A stretch of DNA of 64,000 bases from an uncultured Pontibacter sp. (GCF_947499215.1 NZ_CANMNI010000003.1:1-64000); one strand, 5' to 3'. Numbered from the stretch's first letter, positions 1 through 9,476 are shown. Notes: generated by a model from the sequence alone, not told the origin. Translations and numbers: made by a program.

Positions 1-25
1 CCCGGGAGAGTAGGTGGCCGCCAAC
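1..25 (+). rRNA. 5S ribosomal RNA, 3' end only
   Basis: The first bases contain GGGAGAGTAGGTGGCCGCC, which matches the conserved 3' end of bacterial 5S rRNA (loop E and the closing terminal stem). A strong terminator follows about 10 bases later, as expected at the end of an rRNA operon. The rest of the 5S gene lies before the window, and the exact 3' end is uncertain by a few bases. Confidence 0.75.
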
Positions 26-35
26 CCCAACAAGG

Positions 36-70
36 ACGGCCCCCGTTTCGAAAGAGACGGGGGCCGTTCC
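36..70 (+). terminator. Terminator of the rRNA operon
   Basis: A 14-bp stem with a GAAA tetraloop (arms 36-49 and 54-67; the core is GGCCCCCGT pairing with ACGGGGGCC). It lies directly after the 5S tail. There is only a short T run after the stem, so termination would rely mainly on stem strength. Positions 71-295 hold no gene or RNA that I recognise; the sequence becomes A+T-rich before the first CDS. Confidence 0.8.
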
Positions 71-295
71 GCGTTTACACCCACACCCCGCGCCCGCACG
101 CTCAAGGCCAAAAACGCGTGACGGCCCGGGGGCACTGCAGCCCAAGTATGATGAGCCTAAAGGAAATGCCTAAATAGCTAAAAGGTATACTTTAGTTTTC
201 CTGCCACTCTTCACTTATCTATTTGTTAGCAGCAACGTATTGTAATGTTCAGCTTATTCGTTGCATTTTATATACTTCCTGTCTAACTTGTTGCT

Positions 296-2311
296 ATGGC
301 ATTTCTGTATCCATCCTTTCTTTGGGCTCTTGCTGCTATCGCAATTCCTATCATATTGCATCTCATTCAGTTGCGAAGGGCTAAACGAATTGAATTTAGT
401 AACGTCAAGTTTATACAGGTATCAAAAGACCTGACTGCCAGCCAACGTAACCTTAAAGAGCTTTTAATACTAATCTCAAGGATTCTATTTATTTTCTTCT
501 TAGTCTTAGCGTTCGCGCAACCCTATATTCCGGCATCTGAATCCATACAACCTGTCGATGCCTCTCAGGTAACAATCGCCATTGATAATTCCCTGAGCAT
601 GCAGAATGTACATGCTAATGAAGATCTGTCTTTACTAACGGTGGCCACTGATCAGGCTAAACGTGTACTTGATCTTTTCCCATCTACCGCTGCTGTTAGT
701 ATAAACTCTAATGCTAATTACAATCGCTCTCCTACGGTAACCGCTGGTGAGGCCGTCCATGTGCTTGATCAGTTGGATTACTCTACTCGTCCATTCATAA
801 AGAGGCAAGCTGTCACATCTGATCGCTCGTCGGCAGAACATGTCTTTCTTTTCTCTGACTTTCAAAAGTCCCTTTTTGAACCCGCACTTTTCAATAGCTT
901 AGATAGTTCCCGTTTCTATCATTTAGTGCCAGTAAAAGCTGGTGCTGTTGAAAACGTCTTCATCGACTCTGTATATCTGGCTGATGAGTTTGTTCGTTCC
1001 GGTACAGAAGGAACCCTTTATGTACGGTTATATAATGCAGGTGACAAAGCTGTACCTGATTGTCCGGTTAGATTAGTAATCGATAATGTACAGACAGCTG
1101 CCTTAAGTATCGATCTTCCGGCTAAGCAAGTAACAGAAGCTGCGATAGGTTTTACTATTCGTGGAGAGGGCACGAAGCGGGCAGTAGTAGAGGTGGAGGA
1201 CTATCCCGTCGAGTTTGATAACGCCTACTATTTCGTGCTGGCACCCTCGAACAAACTGCTTATCACCGAAGTAACCAATAGCAATGACAGTCCCCTGCAA
1301 CGACTTTACCAGAATGAACCTTTATTTGAAACGTTGCGCTTTAGTGCGAGTAACATAGATTATCCTCGTTTAACCGCTTCTAATCTTGTTGTTTTGCAGG
1401 GCTTGTCAGATATACCGGCGGCTCTTGTGCCTACTTTGTCTGAGTTTGTTAAAAATGGTGGCACACTGGTAGTCGTACCTAGCGCTTCAGAGCAAGGCAA
1501 TAGCTACCTCAGCCTGATGCAATCCTTATCTATACCTGCTTCATTTTCTTCAGCAAGTGCCACATCTTCTAAAACTTCACTTGCTATTCCAAACAGGGAC
1601 AATCCTTTCTTCAGCACGATTTTTTCCGAATATGATCCTAAGATGCAAATGCCGGCCGCAACAAGAAGTTTAGTTTGGTCTAGGTCGTCGGACGATATTA
1701 TGAAATACAGAGGAGGGGCTCCCTTTCTTTCGAGATTTGACAGGGGGCAGGGGCAGGTATACCTAATGGCCGCTCCGCTGCAAGCATCGCTAAATGAATT
1801 GGTGAATCATGCCCTGTTTGTGCCCGTCATGTACAGACTTGCCATTAGTAGCTATAAGCAGGAACAACAACTCGCCTACCGAATCAGCGATGTTTCCCTT
1901 AGTGTGCCTGTACAGGAGCAAATAGGTAGTGAAGGTATTTTCAAACTTGTCATGGACAGTGCTGCTTTCATCCCTGAACAACAAATTAGAGGTGGTAATT
2001 TAGTGTTTAACATGCCACCTGATCTGGAGGAGGCTGGTTTCTATGATTTGTTCCTTCAAGATACTCCAGTAGCCACCTTTGCTTTTAATTATAATAAGCA
2101 GGAATCTCTGTTAGATCAGTTCAGTCCTGATGAGCTCAAAAGCTTCTTAGGTACAGATCGTCCGAATGTGCAGGTATATGACTACAATGACAGCTTTTCG
2201 ATGAAAGGGGAATTCGAAAAACGATTTTTTGGCGTCAAGCTTTGGAAATATTGCCTAATATTGTGTCTGATTTTCTTGATGGCAGAAATTGCTCTAATCA
2301 GATTCCTCTAA
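296..2311 (+). CDS. BatA-domain membrane protein with degenerate von Willebrand A region
   Basis: 671 aa. The N-terminus (about residues 1-80) is the two-helix BatA/aerotolerance N-terminal module: a helix at 5-25, a basic loop, then a second helix at about 54-76. It is followed by a vWA-like strand with DNSLS at 97-101, a shortened MIDAS-type motif. A last hydrophobic helix (about 648-669) ends the protein, so the bulk should face the periplasm between membrane anchors. In Bacteroidota such proteins accompany Bat operons or stand alone; their molecular role is not settled. The stop is one base before the next ATG, so it is probably co-transcribed with the dihydroorotase homologue. Family call is firm, function is not. 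Confidence 0.85.
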   Translation: MAFLYPSFLWALAAIAIPIILHLIQLRRAKRIEFSNVKFIQVSKDLTASQRNLKELLILISRILFIFFLVLAFAQPYIPASESIQPVDASQVTIAIDNSLSMQNVHANEDLSLLTVATDQAKRVLDLFPSTAAVSINSNANYNRSPTVTAGEAVHVLDQLDYSTRPFIKRQAVTSDRSSAEHVFLFSDFQKSLFEPALFNSLDSSRFYHLVPVKAGAVENVFIDSVYLADEFVRSGTEGTLYVRLYNAGDKAVPDCPVRLVIDNVQTAALSIDLPAKQVTEAAIGFTIRGEGTKRAVVEVEDYPVEFDNAYYFVLAPSNKLLITEVTNSNDSPLQRLYQNEPLFETLRFSASNIDYPRLTASNLVVLQGLSDIPAALVPTLSEFVKNGGTLVVVPSASEQGNSYLSLMQSLSIPASFSSASATSSKTSLAIPNRDNPFFSTIFSEYDPKMQMPAATRSLVWSRSSDDIMKYRGGAPFLSRFDRGQGQVYLMAAPLQASLNELVNHALFVPVMYRLAISSYKQEQQLAYRISDVSLSVPVQEQIGSEGIFKLVMDSAAFIPEQQIRGGNLVFNMPPDLEEAGFYDLFLQDTPVATFAFNYNKQESLLDQFSPDELKSFLGTDRPNVQVYDYNDSFSMKGEFEKRFFGVKLWKYCLILCLIFLMAEIALIRFL

Positions 2312-2312
2312 C

Positions 2313-3584
2313 ATGAAACTACTTCTCAAAGCAGTCCAGATTTACGACCCATCTTCAGCATATCATCTACAGCGCCAAGACATATTGGTTGAAGACGGTG
2401 TGATTGCCTCTATAGGGGCAAACTCAGTGGGGGCTGACCAAACCATTGACTTAGATGGGCTTTGTGTGTCTCCGGGCTGGGTTGATTTGTATGCACAAGT
2501 GGGCGAACCGGGTTTAGAACACAAAGAGGATATCGAATCTTTGGCAGAGGCGGCTGCGGCTGGTGGTTTTAGTGATGTACTGTGCATGCCCAATGTGCAG
2601 CCTGTTGTGCAAAGTAAAGGCGCTATCAATTTCTTGAAGGCGAAATCGGCTGGGCTTCCAGTAAATTTGCTTCCGGCTGGTGCTGTAACAGTGGATACGC
2701 AGGGAAAAGAACTGACTGAGATGATTGACCTGCAACGTGCCGGGGCAATGGCATTTACAGACGGAGCTAAGCCCGTGCAGGGAGCCGAGGTGATTGTGAA
2801 GGCTTTGCAGTATCTTCAACCGTTTAACGGCATCCTGATGAACCGACCTGAGCATACCCGCCTAACAGAGTTTGGGCAGATGCATGAAGGGATTGTGAGC
2901 ACGCAGCTTGGCATGAAAGGTATACCGGCGCTGGCCGAAGAGTTAATGGTTACCCGGGACCTGCAATTGCTGGAGTATACTGGTGGCCGTCTGCACTTCT
3001 CCCTCGTTTCTACGGCTGGTTCTGTAGAGGCTATTAGAACAGCAAAGGCAAAGGGCCTGCAGGTAACTTGTGATGTGGCCAGCTACCAAGTGGCTTATAC
3101 AGACGCCACCATGGCTCCTTTCGAAACCAATTACAAAGTGTCTCCACCTTTCAGAAGCAAGCAGGATGCTAATGCTATTTTGCAGGGATTGGTAGATGGC
3201 ACGATCGATGCCGTCGTGTCCGCACATCAGCCTCAGGATACCGAAAGTAAAAAGCTGGAGTTTGATCTTGCAGAGTTCGGTATGATTAATCTCGAAACGG
3301 CTTTTGCTGTTGCCAACACTACGATGGCCCATGTCCTCCCGCTCGAGAAACTCATAGAGAAGCTAACCGTTGGGCCACGTCAGATTCTTAATCTGCCTGC
3401 CTGCAGCATAGCCGAGGGGCAGCAGGCTTGTTTGACGCTGTTTCATCCTCAACTTAAATGGACCCCAACACTGGGTGATACCCGTTCAAAATCAAAAAAC
3501 TCACCTTTCCTAGGTCAAGAGCTAACCGGTAAAGCAATCGGACTTATCAACAAAGGGCAAGTGGTACTAAATCAATCTTTTTAA
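2313..3584 (+). CDS. Dihydroorotase homologue, probably catalytically inactive
   Basis: 423 aa, full length for a class I dihydroorotase (amidohydrolase fold, pyrimidine synthesis). The frame motifs remain: PGWVDL at 54-59, EPG at 65-67, MPN at 92-94. The metal site does not. The DxHxH motif reads DLYAQ (58-62). The usual HxED region reads MNRPE (176-180). The HxST histidine is L231 (LHFSLVST, 227-234). The final SDH is SAH (303-305). Only the Asp of the FTDG motif (D150) is kept. By family knowledge this should abolish hydrolysis. Inactive dihydroorotases (PyrC' of Pseudomonas) serve as structural partners of aspartate transcarbamoylase; a similar role here is inference. It follows the BatA-like gene by 1 bp. 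Confidence 0.88.
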   Translation: MKLLLKAVQIYDPSSAYHLQRQDILVEDGVIASIGANSVGADQTIDLDGLCVSPGWVDLYAQVGEPGLEHKEDIESLAEAAAAGGFSDVLCMPNVQPVVQSKGAINFLKAKSAGLPVNLLPAGAVTVDTQGKELTEMIDLQRAGAMAFTDGAKPVQGAEVIVKALQYLQPFNGILMNRPEHTRLTEFGQMHEGIVSTQLGMKGIPALAEELMVTRDLQLLEYTGGRLHFSLVSTAGSVEAIRTAKAKGLQVTCDVASYQVAYTDATMAPFETNYKVSPPFRSKQDANAILQGLVDGTIDAVVSAHQPQDTESKKLEFDLAEFGMINLETAFAVANTTMAHVLPLEKLIEKLTVGPRQILNLPACSIAEGQQACLTLFHPQLKWTPTLGDTRSKSKNSPFLGQELTGKAIGLINKGQVVLNQSF

Positions 3585-3644
3585 TATATTTATCGCTATA
3601 TTTCTGTCAGAATAAGGATTGTGACGGGGAGAAGCAAATAACGA

Positions 3645-4154
3645 ATGCTGAATCAGACGATTGTAAGGGTGGGAGTGCGCTACGGCGTACTATGTGGCGT
3701 GGCATGTTTTGTCATTTTGATGGCGCTATACCTGATGGGGTTTAACCCTTTCGGTGATGCTGGAAGGTGGAGTTACTTACCGCTGCCAATCTTTATTTTT
3801 CTGGGTCTGAAGTACTTCAAGGGCTTTCACGATGCCGAGGTCGGTTTTTGGAAAGGGATGCGTGTCAACATGTCGATTACGTTTTACACGGCCCTTTGCA
3901 CAGCCATGCTCATATACCTAATGATTTACATGGTGGGCCCTGAGATTATACAACAGCATGTGGCCGAACTTAGGGCACTGTTGGATGAGAGTAGGGAGGC
4001 GCAGATAAAACTCTTGGGCGAGCGTAACTTTGAAGAAGCATACAAAGGGCTAGATACTCTTTCGCCTAGTATGTTGGCAACACATGATTTTTTAAGCCGG
4101 ATATTGGTAGGGATGGTGTTTTCGGTAGTAGCGGCCATATTTTTCAGAAAATAA
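3645..4154 (+). CDS. DUF4199 membrane protein 1
   Basis: 169 aa. Four predicted helices in a 2+2 arrangement: about 12-32, 42-58, 75-100 and 148-166. A charged amphipathic stretch (about 108-140, many Glu/Arg) sits between helices three and four. This is the layout of DUF4199, a family of small Bacteroidota membrane proteins of unknown function. A second DUF4199 gene follows after 27 bp and a glycosyltransferase after that, an arrangement suggesting envelope glycan or lipid work. ATG start; no clear Shine-Dalgarno sequence. Confidence 0.8.
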   Translation: MLNQTIVRVGVRYGVLCGVACFVILMALYLMGFNPFGDAGRWSYLPLPIFIFLGLKYFKGFHDAEVGFWKGMRVNMSITFYTALCTAMLIYLMIYMVGPEIIQQHVAELRALLDESREAQIKLLGERNFEEAYKGLDTLSPSMLATHDFLSRILVGMVFSVVAAIFFRK

Positions 4155-4181
4155 ATTTCCACTTTTATAAACCAACTCAAA

Positions 4182-4700
4182 ATGACTGAAACCCAACCTT
4201 CTGTTTCTTCTGTGGCGCTAAAGTATGGCCTTATGGGCGCCTTGGCATCAATTGTATACTCCGCTATTCTGTTAATTAGTGGCGTTAATGTGAGCGGTTG
4301 GGCGGGTGCTATAGGTTATCTTATACTGATCGCTTTTATGGTGCTTGCCATGAAAGAGTACAAAGCCCAGAACTATGGCTATATGTCCTATGGGCAAGGA
4401 CTGGGTATAGGCACGTTGGTAGCACTGGCCTTTGGTGTACTGGGTGGCCTGTTCATGTTTGTTTATACCTCGTTTGTAGATACTGAATATACCTCAAACC
4501 TGATGGATAAGCAGCGCATTGAGTTGGAGGAGAGAGGTATGAGTGATGAACAGATCGAGCAGGCTATCTCTATGGGTGAGTCTTTCTCTAGTCCTGTTAT
4601 GATGATTGTCTGGTCTATAGTGGGCTACTTGTTTATAGGCTTTCTTCTGGCGCTTATAGTGGCTGCTGTTATGAAGAACAAGCGACCGGAGTTTGAATAG
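4182..4700 (+). CDS. DUF4199 membrane protein 2
   Basis: 172 aa with four hydrophobic helices (about 12-32, 36-55, 70-97 and 142-165) and a soluble charged segment (about 105-135, SNLMDKQRIELEERGMSDEQ). It is a diverged paralogue of the gene just upstream. It ends 4 bases before the glycosyltransferase ATG, or overlaps it if a TTG start is used. Function unknown; the tight coupling to the glycosyltransferases is the only functional hint. Confidence 0.8.
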   Translation: MTETQPSVSSVALKYGLMGALASIVYSAILLISGVNVSGWAGAIGYLILIAFMVLAMKEYKAQNYGYMSYGQGLGIGTLVALAFGVLGGLFMFVYTSFVDTEYTSNLMDKQRIELEERGMSDEQIEQAISMGESFSSPVMMIVWSIVGYLFIGFLLALIVAAVMKNKRPEFE

Positions 4701-4704
4701 AAAA

Positions 4705-5679
4705 ATGCAATACCCTTACGATATATCGGTGGTGGTTCCTCTTTTTAACGAGGAGGAATCACTGCCTGAGCTGGTACGCTGGATCAAACGTGTGATGCAC
4801 GCGCACAGCTTTACTTATGAGATTATTTTAGTGGACGATGGCAGCACAGACCGTTCTTGGGATGTGATCACTGACCTGAGTGCCGAAGACAATACGGTGA
4901 AAGGCATTAGCTTTAACCGAAATTACGGTAAATCCGCAGCCCTGAACGAAGGGTTTAAGCGTTGCACTGGAGAGGTAGTCATCACCATGGATGCTGACCT
5001 GCAGGACAGCCCCGAAGAGATTCCAGCCCTGTACGACATGATCAAGCACCAGAAGTATGATCTGGTTTCTGGCTGGAAGCAAAAGCGCTTTGATCCGCTT
5101 AGTAAGACCATTCCGACCAAGTTTTTCAATGCCGCCACCCGCAAGCTATCGGGCATCCAGCTCCATGACTTTAACTGCGGCCTGAAAGCCTATCGGCAGC
5201 TGCTTGTCAAGAGCATTGAGGTGCATGGCGAGATGCACCGTTACATACCGGTTATCGCCAAGTGGCACGGCTTTACGCGCATTGGTGAAAAAGTGGTGCA
5301 GCACCAAGAACGCAAATACGGTACTACCAAGTTCGGACTGGAGCGCTTTGTCTATGGCTTTCTCGACCTGCTGTCCATCACGTTTGTAAGCCGTTTTAAA
5401 AAACGCCCGATGCACTTTTTCGGGACGTTTGGTACACTTTCCTTTGTGATTGGTCTAGGTATAACGCTGTGGCTCATTCTGCAGAAGATATTTGGGCTAT
5501 ACCCTAATGGCCGTGTGCGCGATGTGGTGGACCAGCCACTGTTTTATCTCTCTTTAGTCGCCGTTATTCTGGGGGTGCAGCTGTTTTTAGCCGGTTTTTT
5601 GGCCGAGATGATCTCAATGGCCTCCAATAAAAAGAACGAATACCTGATCCGGGACCGGGCTGGTCTGATCAAGAAGTAA
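4705..5679 (+). CDS. Family 2 glycosyltransferase, GtrB/DPM1-like, with two C-terminal membrane helices
   Basis: 324 aa from the ATG at 4705; an in-frame TTG at 4693 would overlap the previous stop, and the ATG is preferred because the family begins just before the first strand (ISVVVPLFNEEES). GT-A fold with DDGS near residue 50 and the metal-binding DADLQD near 97. Two helices at about 236-260 and 275-298 resemble GtrB-type undecaprenyl-phosphate sugar transferases, which load a sugar onto the lipid carrier at the inner membrane. The stop codon overlaps the ATG of the next gene (TAATG), indicating translational coupling. Confidence 0.88.
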   Translation: MQYPYDISVVVPLFNEEESLPELVRWIKRVMHAHSFTYEIILVDDGSTDRSWDVITDLSAEDNTVKGISFNRNYGKSAALNEGFKRCTGEVVITMDADLQDSPEEIPALYDMIKHQKYDLVSGWKQKRFDPLSKTIPTKFFNAATRKLSGIQLHDFNCGLKAYRQLLVKSIEVHGEMHRYIPVIAKWHGFTRIGEKVVQHQERKYGTTKFGLERFVYGFLDLLSITFVSRFKKRPMHFFGTFGTLSFVIGLGITLWLILQKIFGLYPNGRVRDVVDQPLFYLSLVAVILGVQLFLAGFLAEMISMASNKKNEYLIRDRAGLIKK

Positions 5680-6827
5680 TGACTAGGCGTGTGATAATTG
5701 TGGGGCCTGCGCATCCGCTGCGGGGCGGTGGCATGTCCACTTTCAATGAGCGCCTAGCCCTTGCCTTTCAAGAAGCGGGCGATGAAGTGGAGATCGTCTC
5801 CTTCAGCCTGCAATACCCCCCCTTTCTTTTTCCCGGCAAGAGCCAGTATACCAATGAGCCTGCTCCTGCCGGACTGGTTATAAAATCGCTCATCAACTCT
5901 ATCAATCCGATTAGTTGGGTTAAAACCGGGAATTACATTCGCAGGCAGCGCCCCGACTTAGTTGTTTTCAGGTTTTGGCTGCCTTTTATGGGCCCAGCCT
6001 TGGGCACGATAGCCCGTATTGTCCGTCGGAACAGGTATAGCCGCATACTGGCCATCACCGATAATGTGGTGCCGCACGAAAAGCGGCCGGGTGATGTTCC
6101 TTTTACCAAATACTTCCTGAGCGCCTGCCACGGCTTCCTGACCATGTCGCGCTCTGTTCAGCAGGACCTGTTGCGTTTCGAACCTGCCAAGCCCAACTTG
6201 TACCTGCCACACCCCCTTTACGACAACTTTGGCAAGTCGGAACCTAAGGCAGAAGCGTGCGCCACACTGGGTTTAGATCCAAAGTACAGGTATATCCTGT
6301 TCTTCGGTTTCATACGGGCTTATAAGGGGCTCGACCTGCTGCTGCAGGCCATGGCTGAACCGGCCCTGAATCAGCTCACGGATGTAAAGCTGCTGATAGC
6401 AGGTGAATTTTATGAAGATGCCGCCCCATACCGTGACCTTATTCAGAAACTGAAGCTGCAAGAGCGACTTATCCTGCGTACTGACTTTATACCTAATGCC
6501 GAGGTGCGCCACTACTTCTGCGCAGCTGATCTGGTAGTGCAGCCTTACAAACACGCGACCCAGAGCGGAGTGACACAGGTAGCCTATCATTTTGACAAAC
6601 CGATGGTGGTAACCAACGTGGGAGGCTTGGCAGAACTGGTGCCGCACGGCGAGGTTGGCTATGTAGTGGAACCTCAACCTAAAGCAATAGCAGAGGCCAT
6701 ATTCGATTTTTACAGTACCGAAAAGGGAGCAACATTCATGCATAACATCAGCAGTTATAAGCAACGCTTCAGTTGGAGTAAGTTTATAGAAGCTGTGTAT
6801 GAGTTGGCTGAACGGATAAAGCTGTGA
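5679..6827 (+). CDS. Family 4 (GT-B) glycosyltransferase
   Basis: 382 aa, a retaining GT-B glycosyltransferase. The N-terminal nucleotide-fold half opens with VIIVGPAHPLRGGGMS, the glycine-rich acceptor loop. The C-terminal half has the donor-binding signature of Glycos_transf_1: LFFGFIRAYKGLD near 208-220 and a late VTNVGGLAELV with the conserved EX7E-type acidic residue near 318. The start overlaps the stop of the GT2 gene. With the GT2 enzyme it probably builds part of an envelope glycan; donor and acceptor cannot be read from the sequence. Confidence 0.88.
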   Translation: MTRRVIIVGPAHPLRGGGMSTFNERLALAFQEAGDEVEIVSFSLQYPPFLFPGKSQYTNEPAPAGLVIKSLINSINPISWVKTGNYIRRQRPDLVVFRFWLPFMGPALGTIARIVRRNRYSRILAITDNVVPHEKRPGDVPFTKYFLSACHGFLTMSRSVQQDLLRFEPAKPNLYLPHPLYDNFGKSEPKAEACATLGLDPKYRYILFFGFIRAYKGLDLLLQAMAEPALNQLTDVKLLIAGEFYEDAAPYRDLIQKLKLQERLILRTDFIPNAEVRHYFCAADLVVQPYKHATQSGVTQVAYHFDKPMVVTNVGGLAELVPHGEVGYVVEPQPKAIAEAIFDFYSTEKGATFMHNISSYKQRFSWSKFIEAVYELAERIKL

Positions 6828-6903
6828 TACATCTACTTGATTAGCTCTTTTTCTATATACCTTTATTCTTCATATTCTATTTACTTGTAACGAATTGAAC
6901 TAT

Positions 6904-7683
6904 ATGAACACACAGCACTATACCTTGGTGTTAGGAGCATCGGGTAACTTGGGTGGCAAAGTGCTTCAGGAGTTACTGAAGCGTGGTGAAAAAGTAGCAG
7001 CCATTGTCCGTAATAGAGAAAAGCTGCATGAGTTTGAGGGACAGATCGAAATACTAGAAGGTGATTTTCATGATGATAGGTTTTTGCAGAGCGCATTCAG
7101 TCAAGCGAAAGCGCTCTTCTGTACCATACCTGATGCAGCCCTTGGCAGCCCTGAAACCGCAGCGGAGCGTTTAATCCCTATTCTGGAGGCCAGCCCCATA
7201 CAGCATATTGTGAACATCAGCAATGCCACACTAAAGCGAAATGGCGGTTATACCGCTTTAATCAGGTTTGAACGGGCTTTAAGTAAACTAAAGGGTATAG
7301 CCTTGAAGCACTTGCGCTGCGCCAACTTTTTTGAGAACTTAAACTGGGGTATCCATACGCCATACCTGCCGGATTTGAGACTCCCATATATTTCCTCCTA
7401 TGAAATAGCCCATGTGGCTGCCAATTATCTGCAGCATAAAAATTTCGATGGCGTATCAACTGTTGAGTTGTTGGGAGAGCGGGACTACAGCATGTCGGAA
7501 CTGGCGGCACATGTTGGCATCAGCTATACGCAGTTGCCTTACTCTGACGAAAACATTGGCTTCTATCAACCATTCAATGAGGGCAATTTTGAACTTGTTA
7601 CTCGTACAGACCAAAACACCAGCTCACCCGCTGAAGAGCGATTTACTCTAGATTACTTTATCAGGCACGATTTAAAATTGTAA
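6904..7683 (+). CDS. NmrA-like NAD(P)-binding atypical short-chain reductase
   Basis: 259 aa from the ATG at 6904 (a TTG at 6895 is also in frame but adds only three residues). Rossmann fold with the atypical-SDR dinucleotide motif GASGNLGG near residues 9-16, and the family pattern of a late NAD-binding strand around IPDAALGS. No YxxxK pair typical of classical SDRs is obvious, as expected for NmrA/HSCARG relatives, which act as redox sensors or quinone-type reductases. It lies 76 bp after the glycosyltransferase operon and ends at a shared terminator. Confidence 0.8.
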   Translation: MNTQHYTLVLGASGNLGGKVLQELLKRGEKVAAIVRNREKLHEFEGQIEILEGDFHDDRFLQSAFSQAKALFCTIPDAALGSPETAAERLIPILEASPIQHIVNISNATLKRNGGYTALIRFERALSKLKGIALKHLRCANFFENLNWGIHTPYLPDLRLPYISSYEIAHVAANYLQHKNFDGVSTVELLGERDYSMSELAAHVGISYTQLPYSDENIGFYQPFNEGNFELVTRTDQNTSSPAEERFTLDYFIRHDLKL

Positions 7684-7704
7684 TATAGGCTTGTACAAAA
7701 CGCA

Positions 7705-7743
7705 AAAAAGCCTCTGCCAGCAAAATGTTGACAGAGGCTTTTT
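7705..7743. terminator. Bidirectional terminator between the NmrA-like gene and purB
   Basis: A 12-bp stem AAAAAGCCTCTG / CAGAGGCTTTTT with a 15-base loop, flanked by A and T runs on both sides. It lies between convergent genes ending at 7683 (+) and 7761 (-) and can serve both. Confidence 0.85.
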
Positions 7744-7760
7744 CTGTTTTTGGCTATACC

Positions 7761-9113
7761 TTACACCAACTGCACGCCGGTATAAGAATAAGGTGTTATC
7801 TTTTTCAACTCGGCTTTAACCGCATCGCTTACCTGTAGGCTATCGATAAAGTTGGAGATGGTCTGCTCCGTGATTTTCTCGTTTTTGCGGGTCAGGTCTT
7901 TCAGCGCTTCGTAGGGCTGCGGATAGCCTTCGCGGCGTAGCACCGTCTGTATGCCTTCGGCTACTACGGCCCAGTTCTCCTCGAGGTGATGGCGCAGCGC
8001 CGCCTCGTTCAATTCCAGCTTGCCAATACCACGCTCCAGCGATTTCAAGGCGATAAGTATATGCGCTAACGGAACACCGATGTTGCGCAGCACAGTCGAG
8101 TCAGTGAGGTCACGCTGCAGGCGGGAGATCGGCAGTTTGGCCGATAGATGCTCTAGCACGGCATTGGCTATACCTAAGTTGCCTTCGGCGTTCTCGAAGT
8201 CGATCGGGTTTACCTTATGCGGCATGGCTGAAGAGCCTACCTCGCCTGCTTTTATCTTCTGCTTGAAATAGCCCATCGATACATACTGCCACACATCGCG
8301 CGAGAAGTCGATCAGTATGGTGTTGAGGCGTTTGAGGCCATCGAAATAGGCGGCTAGGTTGTCGTAATGCTCAATCTGGGTGGTGTACTGGCTGCGGCGC
8401 AGGCCCAAAGCCTCTTGCACAAAGCGGTTACCGAACTCCGGCCAGTTAACATCCGGGTAGGCCACGTGGTGGGCGTTAAAGTTGCCGGTGGCTCCGCCGA
8501 ATTTTGCCGAAAACGGCACTTGGCGTACTTGATCCAGCTGCGCCTCTAGACGCTCCGCGAACACCATGATCTCTTTGCCCAAACGAGTAGGGGAGGCAGG
8601 CTGTCCATGGGTATGGGCCAGCATCGGAATGTCTTTCCATGTTTGGGCCAGCTCTACCAAGGTCTGGTGCAGGCTCTGATACAGCGGCATGATCACACGA
8701 TCATCAGCCTCGCGCAGCGAGAGCGGAATGGCCGTGTTGTTCACGTCCTGCGAAGTAAGACCAAAATGGATAAATTCCTTGAACTGACTCAGTCCCAATT
8801 GGTCGAACTTCTCTTTAATGAAGTACTCCACCGCCTTCACATCGTGGTTGGTGGTCTTCTCGGTCTCCTTGATGCGTAGGGCGTCGGCCTCTGAGAACTG
8901 CTCATAGATAGCACGGAGCTCGGCGAACTGATAAGGCGGTACTCCGGCCAGCTGCGGCAATGGCAGCTCGCACAGGGCGATAAAATATTCCACCTCTACC
9001 AGCACGCGGTAGCGTATCAGTCCGAATTCAGAGAAGTAAGCAGCCAGTTCGGAAGTGTTGCGGCGGTAGCGGCCATCCACTGGGGATATCGCCGTGAGTG
9101 ATGTCAGGTTCAT
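7761..9113 (-). CDS. purB: Adenylosuccinate lyase
   Basis: 450 aa. Catalyses the two fumarate-releasing steps of purine synthesis (SAICAR to AICAR, adenylosuccinate to AMP). All three conserved regions of the fumarase/aspartase superfamily are present: TSQDVNNTA (120-128, catalytic-loop partner region), HTHGQPASPT (167-176, general acid His) and the flexible signature loop GSSAMPHKVNP (293-303). Length equals that of the E. coli-type enzyme. Start at the ATG at 9113: a TTG 42 bases upstream would lie inside or before the promoter described at 9135-9167, so it cannot be used. Confidence 0.97.
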   Translation of the reverse strand: MNLTSLTAISPVDGRYRRNTSELAAYFSEFGLIRYRVLVEVEYFIALCELPLPQLAGVPPYQFAELRAIYEQFSEADALRIKETEKTTNHDVKAVEYFIKEKFDQLGLSQFKEFIHFGLTSQDVNNTAIPLSLREADDRVIMPLYQSLHQTLVELAQTWKDIPMLAHTHGQPASPTRLGKEIMVFAERLEAQLDQVRQVPFSAKFGGATGNFNAHHVAYPDVNWPEFGNRFVQEALGLRRSQYTTQIEHYDNLAAYFDGLKRLNTILIDFSRDVWQYVSMGYFKQKIKAGEVGSSAMPHKVNPIDFENAEGNLGIANAVLEHLSAKLPISRLQRDLTDSTVLRNIGVPLAHILIALKSLERGIGKLELNEAALRHHLEENWAVVAEGIQTVLRREGYPQPYEALKDLTRKNEKITEQTISNFIDSLQVSDAVKAELKKITPYSYTGVQLV

Positions 9114-9134
9114 GAAAGAGAATGTTTCGTTGTT

Positions 9135-9167
9135 CAAAGATAAGCTTATTGCCAAAGTAAGCCAAAA
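9135..9167 (-). promoter_or_regulatory. Bacteroidota-type promoter of purB
   Basis: On the minus strand TTTTG (9167-9163) is followed after exactly 20 bases by TATCTTTG (9142-9135). This matches the Bacteroidota consensus TTTG-N19-21-TAnnTTTG for the -33 and -7 boxes. The predicted transcript begins only some 15 bases before the ATG, giving a very short leader. It fixes the purB start. Confidence 0.75.
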
Positions 9168-9476
9168 TAGAGGGGCCTATTTAGTAGGTTAAAGGCTCTT
9201 TAACGGTAAGCTGCCGCGATGGTGGCTGAAAAAGAACGGAAGCGGTGAATTTCCTGTTTGAAGGGTATAAGATACTGTAAATGAAATGATTGGTATCTTT
9301 ATTGCTATGAGCACCCCCGGATAGTGCCTTTAAATAAATCTAATTCTACCCTAGGTCGTATGCGGGGTTAAATAACACAAACCGCACGCTCTTACGTATG
9401 GAGTGTGGAGTGCTATATTATATGGGCACTATATTTTAATACTTAATCTAATTAGCGTAATTCGCATCTCGATATT
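9168..9476. other. Divergent intergenic region between purB and the transglycosylase gene
   Basis: Apart from the purB promoter at its left end I see no gene, RNA or clear repeat. A short inverted pair, ATATTATATGGGCACTATAT (about 9415-9434), and A+T-rich runs precede the transglycosylase start; no convincing TAnnTTTG box was found for that gene. Confidence 0.5.
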
